A DNA stretch of 5,820 bases from Geoglobus sp. (GTDB taxonomy: Archaea > Halobacteriota > Archaeoglobi > Archaeoglobales > Archaeoglobaceae), in assembly GCA_027016965.1 (NCBI GenBank), contig JALURI010000065.1, positions 1 to 5,820 of the forward strand. The letters are read 5' to 3'. Both the position numbers and the translations under genes were made by a program. Below are positions 1 to 5,820 of the stretch, piece by piece (the first letter of the stretch is position 1; the number at the start of each line of letters is the position of its first letter). Under the pieces are notes generated by a model. The model had not been told where the DNA came from, did not search any database, and saw nothing but the letters and a program-made list of their open reading frames with translations.

Positions 1-2
1 AA

Positions 3-2408
3 CTAAAAGAAGGTTTGTTTGTTGTAGATGAACTGAAAAATGTTAGTATTAAGATCGGAAAAGTAATGGAAGAGGAGGAAGAGTGGACAGAGCCAATGGG
101 TCCAACACCCAAACCCGACATTCTCGATCTCAGAAAATGGGACATGAAGCTTCTTGAACGCTATGAGCCTTTCTATGCTCCCGTTCAAGATTTCTGTAAT
201 CTCTGTACCATGGGTCCCTGTGATCTATCAATGAACAAGAGGGGTGCATGCGGTATAGATCTCAAGACAGCCAAAGCAAGACTCGTCACAATAGCGTGCT
301 GCATAGGCACTGCATCCCACGGGGGACATGCGAGACACATGATAGACCATCTGATCAAAGAGTTTGGAGAGGAATTCCCGATTGATCTTGGAGGAAATGT
401 CAACATTGAGGCGCCAATTATAAGAACAGTTGTTGGAATCAGACCAAAAACACTGGGCGATTTGAAAGAGGCAATGGAGTGGGCTGAAAGAGAGCTGATG
501 AGGGTGCTTCATTCAACCCACATAGGAAATGAGGAAGACCTCAGAGATTATGAGAGCAAGGCAATGCATGTGAGCATGGTGGATCATGTTGTGATGGAAA
601 TCGCCGACATTGCCCAGATAGCTGCATACAACATGCCGAAAGCCGAGCCCGACACACCTCTTGTAGATACAGGATTCGGTGTTATTGATAAGAACAAGCC
701 TGTTATTGTTGTTGTTGGACACAATGTGCTTTATTCAAAGCCTGTTCTCGATTATCTTGAAGAGATGGGAAGGATTGATGATTTTGAGATTGCCGGGCTT
801 TGTTGCACAACACACGACATGGCGAGAGTAGGTGGAAAGGGCGCATCAAAGATATTCGGACCAATAAGCTATCAGCTCAGGGTTATAAGGTCTGGTTTGC
901 CGGATGTGATGGTGAGCGATGAACAGTGCATAAGGGCCGATCTGCTTCAGGCATGCAGTGCCATGGGAATCCCGCTCATAGCTACAAGCGATGCTGCAGT
1001 AAGAGGTTTGCCCGATGTGAGTGACTGGCCTGTTGAGAAGATCGTGGATGCTCTTGTAAGCGGTCAGCTTTCGGGTGTTTTCCTGCCCGATCCTGAAAAG
1101 GTAGGCCAGGTTGCTCCTCTTGTTGCTGAGGGAATTTTCAGGAAGCATGGCGGTGAAAGAAAGTACAGATTCTTTGCAACCGAAGAAGATCTCTGGAATG
1201 AGATAGACAGATGTACCCAGTGCATGAACTGCGTCTTCACATGCCCCCACAATCTGAGAATTGATCAGGGAATGGCTCACGCCCAGAAAACAAAAGACCT
1301 GAGCAAGCTTGCAAAGCTTGAGGAGCAGTGCATTGCATGCATGAAATGCGAGCAGGCATGTCCCAAGAACATCAAGATAATAAACGTGATAATGGCAAGC
1401 AACTTTGACAGGCTTTACAACAAGACTGGGAAAACAAGGGTTGGAAGAGGCCCTGTTCAGGACACTGAAATCAGAAACGTAGGCCAGCCCATTGTCATGG
1501 GTCAGATCCCGGGAGTTATCGCTGCAGTTGGATGCATAAACTTCCCGGATGAGATGAGTTCTCTGAGAGAAATAATCGAGGAGTTCATCAAGAGGAGATA
1601 TATCGTTGTTACATCAGGATGCCATGCAATGGATCTGGGGATGATAAAGGATGAGGAAGGTCAGACTGTATTTGAGAAGTATCCGGGCAACTTTGATGCT
1701 GGATGCATAACAAACATGGGAAGCTGTGTTGCCAATAGCCACATTGCTGGGGCTGCAATCAAGATTGCAAACATATTCGCCATGAGACCTCTCAGGGGCA
1801 ATTATGCCGAGATCGCAGATTATGTCCTGAACAGAGTTGGAGCTGTTGGTTTCAGCTGGGGACCCTACAGTCATAAGGCTGCTGCAATTGCTACTGGCTT
1901 CAACAGGCTTGGTGTGCCAGTTGTTGTTGGCCCACATGGTGCAAAATACAGAAGAGCCTACATAGGCAAGTACTACAAGCCTGAGAAGTGGTGGGTCTAT
2001 GACATAAAGACCAGAAAGAAGATGAACATCGAGCCAGCCCCAGACTCACTGCTGATTGCTGTTGAAACAAAGGAAGAGGCAATTGTCCAGCTTTCAAGGC
2101 TCTGCATAAGGCCAAATGACACAAGCCTTGGAAGGCAGATAAAGCTCACACACTACTTGGAGCTGAGCCAGAAGTATCTTGGTACTCTCCCAGACGACTG
2201 GCCCATTTATGTCAGAAGTGAGGCAGATCTTCCTCTCAGAATGAAGGAGGAGCTTCTCCACGTTCTTGAGAGTGAGCATGGATGGAAGATTGACTGGGAC
2301 AAGAAGAAGATAGTTGAGGGGCAGATAAGACCATTTGATGCAGGGTTCAACCCAACACTTGTTGAGGAGGTTTATGAAAAATATGTAGGGGAGAAACCCC
2401 CACAATAA
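3..2408 (+). CDS. cdhA: ACDS alpha subunit, Ni-Fe CO dehydrogenase (5' partial)
   Basis: Catalytic subunit of the alpha2epsilon2 CO dehydrogenase part of the cytoplasmic ACDS complex; it oxidises CO to CO2 or the reverse with ferredoxin. Residues are numbered from the TTG at 15. A B-cluster block C61-X2-C64-X4-C69-X9-C79 is followed by the C95-C96 and H102/H105/H108 segment. Likely C-cluster ligands, by analogy with bacterial CODH, are H236 (GHN), C264 (GLCCT), C305, C507, C536 and C571; H620-K621 (PYSHK) matches the catalytic Lys region. Two ferredoxin motifs (C400/403/406/410 and C439/442/445/449), the insert typical of archaeal CdhA, should bind the E and F clusters. The frame is open to the window edge and residues before position 15 (LKEG) still look family-like. 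The TTG has no properly spaced ribosome binding site, so the true start probably lies upstream. About 800 residues is normal for the family. First gene of the visible operon. Confidence 0.97.
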   Translation, partial: LKEGLFVVDELKNVSIKIGKVMEEEEEWTEPMGPTPKPDILDLRKWDMKLLERYEPFYAPVQDFCNLCTMGPCDLSMNKRGACGIDLKTAKARLVTIACCIGTASHGGHARHMIDHLIKEFGEEFPIDLGGNVNIEAPIIRTVVGIRPKTLGDLKEAMEWAERELMRVLHSTHIGNEEDLRDYESKAMHVSMVDHVVMEIADIAQIAAYNMPKAEPDTPLVDTGFGVIDKNKPVIVVVGHNVLYSKPVLDYLEEMGRIDDFEIAGLCCTTHDMARVGGKGASKIFGPISYQLRVIRSGLPDVMVSDEQCIRADLLQACSAMGIPLIATSDAAVRGLPDVSDWPVEKIVDALVSGQLSGVFLPDPEKVGQVAPLVAEGIFRKHGGERKYRFFATEEDLWNEIDRCTQCMNCVFTCPHNLRIDQGMAHAQKTKDLSKLAKLEEQCIACMKCEQACPKNIKIINVIMASNFDRLYNKTGKTRVGRGPVQDTEIRNVGQPIVMGQIPGVIAAVGCINFPDEMSSLREIIEEFIKRRYIVVTSGCHAMDLGMIKDEEGQTVFEKYPGNFDAGCITNMGSCVANSHIAGAAIKIANIFAMRPLRGNYAEIADYVLNRVGAVGFSWGPYSHKAAAIATGFNRLGVPVVVGPHGAKYRRAYIGKYYKPEKWWVYDIKTRKKMNIEPAPDSLLIAVETKEEAIVQLSRLCIRPNDTSLGRQIKLTHYLELSQKYLGTLPDDWPIYVRSEADLPLRMKEELLHVLESEHGWKIDWDKKKIVEGQIRPFDAGFNPTLVEEVYEKYVGEKPPQ

Positions 2409-2416
2409 TTATTTTT

Positions 2417-2423
2417 GGAGGTG
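2417..2423 (+). promoter_or_regulatory. Shine-Dalgarno site of cdhB
   Basis: GGAGGTG is fully complementary to the archaeal 16S rRNA tail (CACCUCC) and sits 5 nt before the ATG at 2429. It fixes the cdhB start and lies in the 20-bp gap after the cdhA stop codon. Confidence 0.88.
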
Positions 2424-2428
2424 GAGAG

Positions 2429-2974
2429 ATGGCGGTAAGCAAGGAGGATAAGTATCCGGTGGCAAGAAGGTATCAGATTGCCGATATTCAGGTCAGCAGG
2501 GAGGCAACAGCAGTAAAACCCAATGTTGTTTCGAATCTCATTAAAAAGGCAAAGAATCCTGTTCTTGTAACTGGAGGACAGCTGTTGAAGGAAGAGAATC
2601 TTGTTGAGGTGGCTGTAAAGCTCCATGAAAAAGGGATTCCGATAATTGCTACTGGTGGATCAAGCAGACCTCTGATTGAGAAAGGAGTAAAGCCATTAAG
2701 TTCTGTATTCACACTGCATTATGTGACACAATTCATGCTCGATCCGGAATGGAAGGGTTTCAGCAACACAGGACCATATGATGTTGTCGTTTTCCTTGGA
2801 TTTCTGCCCTACTATCTCTCAAGAATGCTCTCATCCCTTAAGCACTTCTCGAAGATGACGACAATAAGCATTGACGAGTTCTATCAGCCCCATGCCAAGT
2901 TCAGTTTCACAAATCTCACCGCAAATAAGGAACTTTACTACAAGATGCTGGATGAGGTTGTAGATGGCATTTAA
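2429..2974 (+). CDS. cdhB: ACDS epsilon subunit
   Basis: Small non-catalytic partner of CdhA in the alpha2epsilon2 CO dehydrogenase component. The 181 residues match the usual size of about 170 for the family. The core begins near residue 40 with a Rossmann-like strand-turn (NPVLVTGGQLL), followed by a second strand (IPIIATGGSSR, 70-80) and a third (YDVVVFLGFLPYYLSRML, 117-134). This agrees with the nucleotide-binding-like fold described for epsilon. The protein has no cysteine, so it cannot bind an Fe-S cluster itself; a role in stabilising CdhA or helping electron transfer (for example by a bound flavin) has been proposed for the family but is not proven by anything here. The ATG at 2429 is preceded by a perfect GGAGGTG. 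It lies directly after cdhA, as in other archaeal cdhAB pairs, and its stop codon adjoins the ribosome binding site of cdhC. Confidence 0.95.
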   Translation: MAVSKEDKYPVARRYQIADIQVSREATAVKPNVVSNLIKKAKNPVLVTGGQLLKEENLVEVAVKLHEKGIPIIATGGSSRPLIEKGVKPLSSVFTLHYVTQFMLDPEWKGFSNTGPYDVVVFLGFLPYYLSRMLSSLKHFSKMTTISIDEFYQPHAKFSFTNLTANKELYYKMLDEVVDGI

Positions 2975-2981
2975 GGAGGTG
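2975..2981 (+). promoter_or_regulatory. Shine-Dalgarno site of cdhC
   Basis: GGAGGTG begins on the base after the cdhB TAA (2972-2974), 6 nt before the GTG at 2988. It supports the GTG start and suggests that ribosomes finishing cdhB can pass directly to cdhC. Confidence 0.88.
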
Positions 2982-2987
2982 GTTTGA

Positions 2988-4553
2988 GTGGTTGACAGAA
3001 TTAGGATCGAATTCCCAGAAGGTGTGAATGTTAAGGAAATTGTCGGCGGGGAAATGGAGTTTCCATTTGACATCTCACCCATGTTTGAGGGTGAAAGAGT
3101 CAGAAAAGGAGACATGTATGTTGAGCTTGGAGGTACAACACAGCCGGGCTTTGAGCTTGTCATGGCACTGCCTGAAGATCGGGTAGAAGACATGAAGGTA
3201 ACACTTGTGGGTCCTGACTTGGATGATATGGAGGAGGGGACAGCATATCCCTATGCGATGATATACTACATTGCAGGAAGCCAGGTTGAAACTGACCTTG
3301 AGCCTGTGATTGAGAGAAGAAATCACGACTTCCAGAACTACATCGAAGGCTACATGCACCTGAACCAGAGGTACGACATCTGGATAAGACTCAGCAAGGG
3401 TGCGATAAAGAAAGGACTGAAGAGTCTTACAGAAATCGCTCTTGCAACAATGTTTCTGTTCAAGAACGAGCTTCCGTTTATTGAGAAAATTGAGGCTGTT
3501 TATATAACAGATAAGGATCTGGTTGAGAAACTGCTCAATGAGCTTGCAATGCCAATCTATGATGAGAGAGATGCAAGGGTTGAAAGTCTGCATGACGAGG
3601 ATGTGGATGAGTTCTACTCATGCACCCTCTGCCAGAGTTTTGCCCCAACAAATGTCTGCGTTATAAGCCCGGACAGACCTTCTTTGTGCGGTGCAATAAG
3701 CTGGTTTGATGGCAGAGCAGCTGCAAAGGTCGATCCTGAAGGTCCAAATAAAGCGATTCCAAAGGGCGATCTCATTGATGCAATAACCGGTGAGTACAGC
3801 GGTGTCAACGAGTTCGCCAAGGAGGAGAGTGGTGGAGAATATGATAGGATAAAGCTCCACAGCTTCTTTGAGAACCCACACACATCATGTGGATGCTTTG
3901 AGGTTATTGGCTTTTACATGCCTGAGGTAGATGGAATTGGTTGGGTTCACAGGGGTTATTCTGAGCCAGCACCAAATGGACTGACTTTCTCAACAATGGC
4001 AGGACAGACAGGCGGTGGAAAGCAGGTTGTGGGATTCCTTGGTGTAGGTATAAGCTACTTCAGAAGCAAGAAGTTCATTCAGGCAGATGGTGGATGGTAC
4101 AGAACTGTCTGGATGCCAAAGGAATTGAAGCAGAGGATTGAAAGGTACATACCTGAGGATGTGAGAGACAAGATAGCAACAGAGGAGGATGCAACAACCA
4201 TTGACGAGCTGAGGGAGTTCCTGAAGAAGGAAAACCATCCTGTTGTTACAGGAGTTGTCAGACCTGTTGACGGTCAGAAGGTTACTGAGGGATGGGTTGA
4301 GGAAGAAGAGGTTGAAGAGGAGGCTGTTGAGGAAGCTGCAGAGGAGGTTCCAGCACAAGTTCAGGCTCAGCAGCCTGTTGTCCAGCAACAACCAGCTCAA
4401 ATGGGAATACCACAGGTTCCCGTATTCCAGATGCCTCAGATCCAGCTTCCAGCCCAGACAGGCACAGCAGGAATCAAGCTGATCATCAAGGATGCAAAAA
4501 TATACATTGATAAGGTTATTGTTAAGGGGCAGGAGAAGAAGGGTGGAAAGTGA
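2988..4553 (+). CDS. cdhC: ACDS beta subunit, acetyl-CoA synthase (A-cluster)
   Basis: Makes or cleaves acetyl-CoA from CO, a corrinoid-bound methyl group and CoA. The A-cluster ligands are all visible: C212-X2-C215-X8-C224-X9-C234 for the 4Fe-4S and bridging site, and C301-G-C303 for the distal Ni. Their spacing equals that of the Moorella enzyme (C506, C509, C518, C528, C595, C597; constant offset 294), and F218 falls at the position of its gating Phe512. The VWMPKELK segment (374-381) ends the catalytic domain. The chain lacks the N-terminal CODH-binding domain of bacterial ACS, as archaeal beta subunits do. After about residue 437 comes a Glu-rich then Gln/Pro-rich linker, then a basic 27-residue tail (495-521). 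At 521 residues it is somewhat longer than the roughly 470 I recall for Methanosarcina. It starts with GTG at 2988 after a perfect ribosome binding site, and its TGA shares a base with the next ATG. Confidence 0.96.
   Translation: MVDRIRIEFPEGVNVKEIVGGEMEFPFDISPMFEGERVRKGDMYVELGGTTQPGFELVMALPEDRVEDMKVTLVGPDLDDMEEGTAYPYAMIYYIAGSQVETDLEPVIERRNHDFQNYIEGYMHLNQRYDIWIRLSKGAIKKGLKSLTEIALATMFLFKNELPFIEKIEAVYITDKDLVEKLLNELAMPIYDERDARVESLHDEDVDEFYSCTLCQSFAPTNVCVISPDRPSLCGAISWFDGRAAAKVDPEGPNKAIPKGDLIDAITGEYSGVNEFAKEESGGEYDRIKLHSFFENPHTSCGCFEVIGFYMPEVDGIGWVHRGYSEPAPNGLTFSTMAGQTGGGKQVVGFLGVGISYFRSKKFIQADGGWYRTVWMPKELKQRIERYIPEDVRDKIATEEDATTIDELREFLKKENHPVVTGVVRPVDGQKVTEGWVEEEEVEEEAVEEAAEEVPAQVQAQQPVVQQQPAQMGIPQVPVFQMPQIQLPAQTGTAGIKLIIKDAKIYIDKVIVKGQEKKGGK
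4296..4472 (+). other. Low-complexity acidic and Gln/Pro linker inside cdhC
   Basis: This part of cdhC encodes residues 437-495. A Glu/Val/Ala-rich stretch (GAGG-rich DNA, residues 437-454) is followed by a Gln/Pro/Met-rich stretch (455-490). It has little sequence complexity, is likely disordered, and joins the catalytic domain to the short basic tail. Flexible C-terminal extensions are known on archaeal CdhC and are not needed for the A-cluster itself. Confidence 0.75.
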
Positions 4554-4645
4554 TGGCTGAGAAAAAGCAGGAAGAACAGAAATTCATCAAAATAACTCTC
4601 AAAGGAGCAGAAATCAAAGTGAGCGAGCTCATAATTGAGGAGTAG
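4553..4645 (+). CDS. Small protein (30 aa) resembling the CdhC C-terminal tail
   Basis: I do not recognise a named family. The ORF is ATG to TAG and encodes 30 residues: a charged head (MAEKKQEEQK) followed by an alternating hydrophobic/charged stretch typical of beta strands (11-30). Residues 12-30 align without gaps to CdhC residues 496-514, with 6 of 19 identical (I, K, K, A, I, I) and 5 more conservative Ile/Leu/Val exchanges. The start codon shares one base with the cdhC TGA, and a GGTG lies 7 nt upstream (4542-4545), so translation is probably coupled to cdhC. Its last codons carry the GAGGAG that serves the next gene. It could be a free copy of a CdhC assembly or docking motif. Alternatively it may be a remnant of a longer gene or a leader that only couples translation. 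Length alone gives weak support; the resemblance and packing are the reasons to call it. Confidence 0.6.
   Translation: MAEKKQEEQKFIKITLKGAEIKVSELIIEE
4637..4642 (+). promoter_or_regulatory. Shine-Dalgarno site of the CooC-like gene
   Basis: GAGGAG lies 5 nt before the ATG at 4648 and inside the last two codons (Glu-Glu) of the 30-codon ORF. This location implies that the ATPase gene is translated by ribosomes at or near the end of the small ORF. Confidence 0.6.
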
Positions 4646-4647
4646 GT

Positions 4648-5424
4648 ATGACAGTAATTGCTGTAACAGGCAAGGGAGGAACCGGAAAAACAGTATTCTC
4701 CTCTCTTTTAATTCATTTTATCTCTCAGAAGACAACAAGCGTTCTTGCTGTTGATGCAGATCCTGACAGCAATCTGCCTGACGCTCTCGGAATAGCTGAG
4801 ATGGTTGAAAAAACTCTCGGAGATATAAGAGAAGTATTTCAGGTAAGCAGAGATGAGATGGGAACAACAAATAAAGAGCAGTGGCTGGAAGGCAAAATTT
4901 ATGGTGAGGTGATTGTCGAGGCAGATAGATTCGATCTTCTTGTGATGGGAAGACCTGAAGGAGAAGGATGCTACTGCTTCGCAAACAATTTGCTGAGAGG
5001 CGTTCTGAGAAGACTCATGAGGCATTATGATTACATAATTATTGACAGCGAAGCAGGACTTGAGCATTTTAGCAGAAAAACAATTGACAGCGCTGATTAC
5101 ATAATTGTTGTCACAGACATGTCAAAGAAGGGGCTTGCAACTGCTAAAAGAATAAAGGAGATGAGTCAGGAGCTGGACTTGGGTTTCAAAGACATTTTCC
5201 TTGTTGGAAACAGAATAGCCAACAGAGAGGCTGAGAGTATGATAGAGGAGTTTGCAGATGAGATTGGAATGAAGATTCTTGATTTCCTGCCCTATGATGA
5301 GAAAATCGCCGAGCTTGATCTGAGAGGAGAGCCTGTAATAAATCTCCCTGAAAATTCTGAGTACTATCAAAAGGTCAGTAAAATTGCTGACATGGTAATT
5401 CAGCTTCATGCCCCTGCTAAATAA
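4648..5424 (+). CDS. CooC-type nickel-insertion ATPase of the ACDS operon
   Basis: MinD/SIMIBI-class P-loop ATPase of the CooC/AcsF group, which matures Ni active sites of CO dehydrogenase and acetyl-CoA synthase. Visible parts: an N-terminal strand leading to a deviant Walker A GKGGTGKT (8-15) with signature lysine K9 and catalytic K14; switch I DADPDSNL (36-43); a C108-Y-C110 metal-binding CXC motif; a Walker B/switch II region DYIIIDSEAGLEHFSR (128-143); a VVTDMS strand (154-159); and VGNR (186-189) for the nucleotide base. The 258 residues match the usual 250-260. It lies between cdhC and cdhD, the position of the accessory ORF in Methanosarcina operons. The CXC pair should bind Ni at a dimer interface, as in Carboxydothermus CooC1. 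The sequence cannot tell whether its client is the C-cluster of CdhA, the A-cluster of CdhC, or both. No membrane segment is present, so it is cytoplasmic. Confidence 0.92.
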   Translation: MTVIAVTGKGGTGKTVFSSLLIHFISQKTTSVLAVDADPDSNLPDALGIAEMVEKTLGDIREVFQVSRDEMGTTNKEQWLEGKIYGEVIVEADRFDLLVMGRPEGEGCYCFANNLLRGVLRRLMRHYDYIIIDSEAGLEHFSRKTIDSADYIIVVTDMSKKGLATAKRIKEMSQELDLGFKDIFLVGNRIANREAESMIEEFADEIGMKILDFLPYDEKIAELDLRGEPVINLPENSEYYQKVSKIADMVIQLHAPAK

Positions 5425-5426
5425 CC

Positions 5427-5433
5427 GGAGGTG
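5427..5433 (+). promoter_or_regulatory. Shine-Dalgarno site of cdhD
   Basis: GGAGGTG lies 5 nt before the ATG at 5439, in the 14-bp gap after the CooC-like gene. It fixes the cdhD start. Confidence 0.88.
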
Positions 5434-5438
5434 TTTGA

Positions 5439-5820
5439 ATGGCAAAGAAGTTCACCCTTGATGAGTTTTTTGAAACCCTGAAAAAGTACAATGTAGAGGA
5501 AATAGATGGAGTGAGAATTGAGGGAGATCTCGAGATAGAGATCGAACCCGGAAGCGGAATAGATGCAAATCTGATCAACGCAATTGCAATGCTCTCAAAC
5601 TACATGCAGCTGATCCAGGAGTTTGGAAACTTCATATATCATACAAACATGGCTCTGACATATCTGCAAAGGCTCTCGCAGGCTCTTGGCATTCAGATGC
5701 CTGTAGGCATGCAGATGCCTGCAGCTCAGGAAGTGACACCTGTTGAGGTTCCAAAATTAAGAATTCCTGAGAAGCTCATTTCAACAAAATTCGAGCCCTA
5801 CAGGGTTGAATATCCGGGTA
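5439..5820 (+). CDS. cdhD: ACDS delta subunit, corrinoid Fe-S protein small subunit (3' partial)
   Basis: N-terminal 127 codons of the delta subunit, which with gamma (CdhE) forms the corrinoid protein carrying the methyl group between tetrahydropterin and the A-cluster of CdhC. It is recognised by the opening MAKKFTLDEF, the VEEIDGVRIEGDLEIEI segment (19-35; Methanosarcina CdhD has a very similar VEALEGVTIEGDIEID-like stretch as I recall it) and the position after the CooC-like gene. Next come a predicted amphipathic helical region (about 44-84), a Met/Gln/Pro-rich linker (85-104) containing an exact 10-base repeat CAGATGCCTG at 5694 and 5712, and the PKLRIPEKLISTKFEPYRVEYPG region that leads towards the TIM-barrel domain outside the window. 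The N-terminal extension is an archaeal delta trait. The reading frame is intact to the window edge. The full protein should be roughly 430-500 residues. Confidence 0.9.
   Translation, partial: MAKKFTLDEFFETLKKYNVEEIDGVRIEGDLEIEIEPGSGIDANLINAIAMLSNYMQLIQEFGNFIYHTNMALTYLQRLSQALGIQMPVGMQMPAAQEVTPVEVPKLRIPEKLISTKFEPYRVEYPG

Noticed and set aside
15..17. TTG as the start codon of cdhA
   Set aside because: The purine-rich AGAAGG ends directly at the codon with no usable spacing, the frame is open back to the window edge, and the upstream residues (LKEG) fit the family N-terminus. The real start is more likely outside the window.
846..1280. Long antisense ORF opposite cdhA (144 codons)
   Set aside because: It lies wholly opposite a well-supported conserved gene, has no recognisable domain or ribosome binding site, and its composition reflects the sense codons. 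The other antisense ORFs, such as those opposite cdhC at 3075-3593 and 3990-4400, are rejected for the same reasons.
2409..2428. T-run (TTATTTTT) after cdhA as a transcription terminator
   Set aside because: Only five consecutive T within a 20-bp gap inside an operon, immediately followed by the cdhB ribosome binding site. Archaeal terminators usually have longer T-runs and cdhB needs cotranscription with cdhA.
4243..4482. 79-codon + strand ORF, rich in Arg, Leu and Lys, inside cdhC
   Set aside because: It is an out-of-frame reading of the GAGG-repeat linker DNA of cdhC, with no ribosome binding site of its own and no recognisable family.
4643..4645. TAG read as pyrrolysine, extending the small ORF
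   Set aside because: Read-through would add only one further codon (GTA) before an in-frame TGA at 4649-4651, so no longer protein results. No internal TAG occurs in the other genes.
5694..5721. Direct repeat CAGATGCCTG with a short TGCC-TGTA-GGCA inverted repeat as a regulatory element
   Set aside because: It lies within the cdhD coding frame, encodes a repetitive Met/Gln/Pro linker (QMP twice), and the stem is only about 5 bp. Coding repetition explains it.

Overview
The window is a dense, single-strand block of the acetyl-CoA decarbonylase/synthase (ACDS, archaeal CO dehydrogenase/acetyl-CoA synthase) operon. The order is cdhA (alpha, 5' end outside the window), cdhB (epsilon), cdhC (beta), a 30-codon small ORF, a CooC-type nickel-insertion ATPase, and the first 127 codons of cdhD (delta). 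This resembles the cdhABC-accessory-DE arrangement known from methanogens such as Methanosarcina.

Organism: the archaeal five-subunit type of the complex (an alpha chain with two inserted ferredoxin motifs, a separate epsilon chain, and a beta chain without the bacterial N-terminal domains) points to a euryarchaeon. GC content is roughly in the mid-40s percent by eye. Arg codons are mostly AGA/AGG and Ile is often ATA. Start sites carry strong GGAGGTG Shine-Dalgarno sequences. This fits Archaeoglobales (Archaeoglobus, Ferroglobus, Geoglobus) best, but a methanogen or an anaerobic alkane/methane oxidiser cannot be excluded from this window.

Layout: gaps between genes are 20 bp, 13 bp, a 1-base overlap, 2 bp and 14 bp. 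No promoter, terminator, RNA gene, mobile element or CRISPR was seen, and no stretch over 20 bp lacks a gene on the + strand. The operon starts upstream and continues downstream, where the rest of cdhD and probably cdhE would lie.

How the genes work together: alpha2epsilon2 (CdhA/CdhB) interconverts CO and CO2 at a Ni-Fe C-cluster. CdhC carries the Ni-Ni-4Fe4S A-cluster, where CO, a methyl group and CoA are joined or split. CdhD with CdhE forms the corrinoid protein that exchanges the methyl group with tetrahydro(sarcina/methano)pterin. The CooC-like ATPase probably helps load nickel into CdhA and/or CdhC.

The least ordinary feature is the small ORF at 4553-4645. Its peptide resembles the extreme C-terminal tail of CdhC, encoded immediately upstream, and a nine-residue core of the same pattern recurs near the N-terminus of CdhA. 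This suggests a short assembly or docking motif reused in the complex, with one copy made as a free microprotein.
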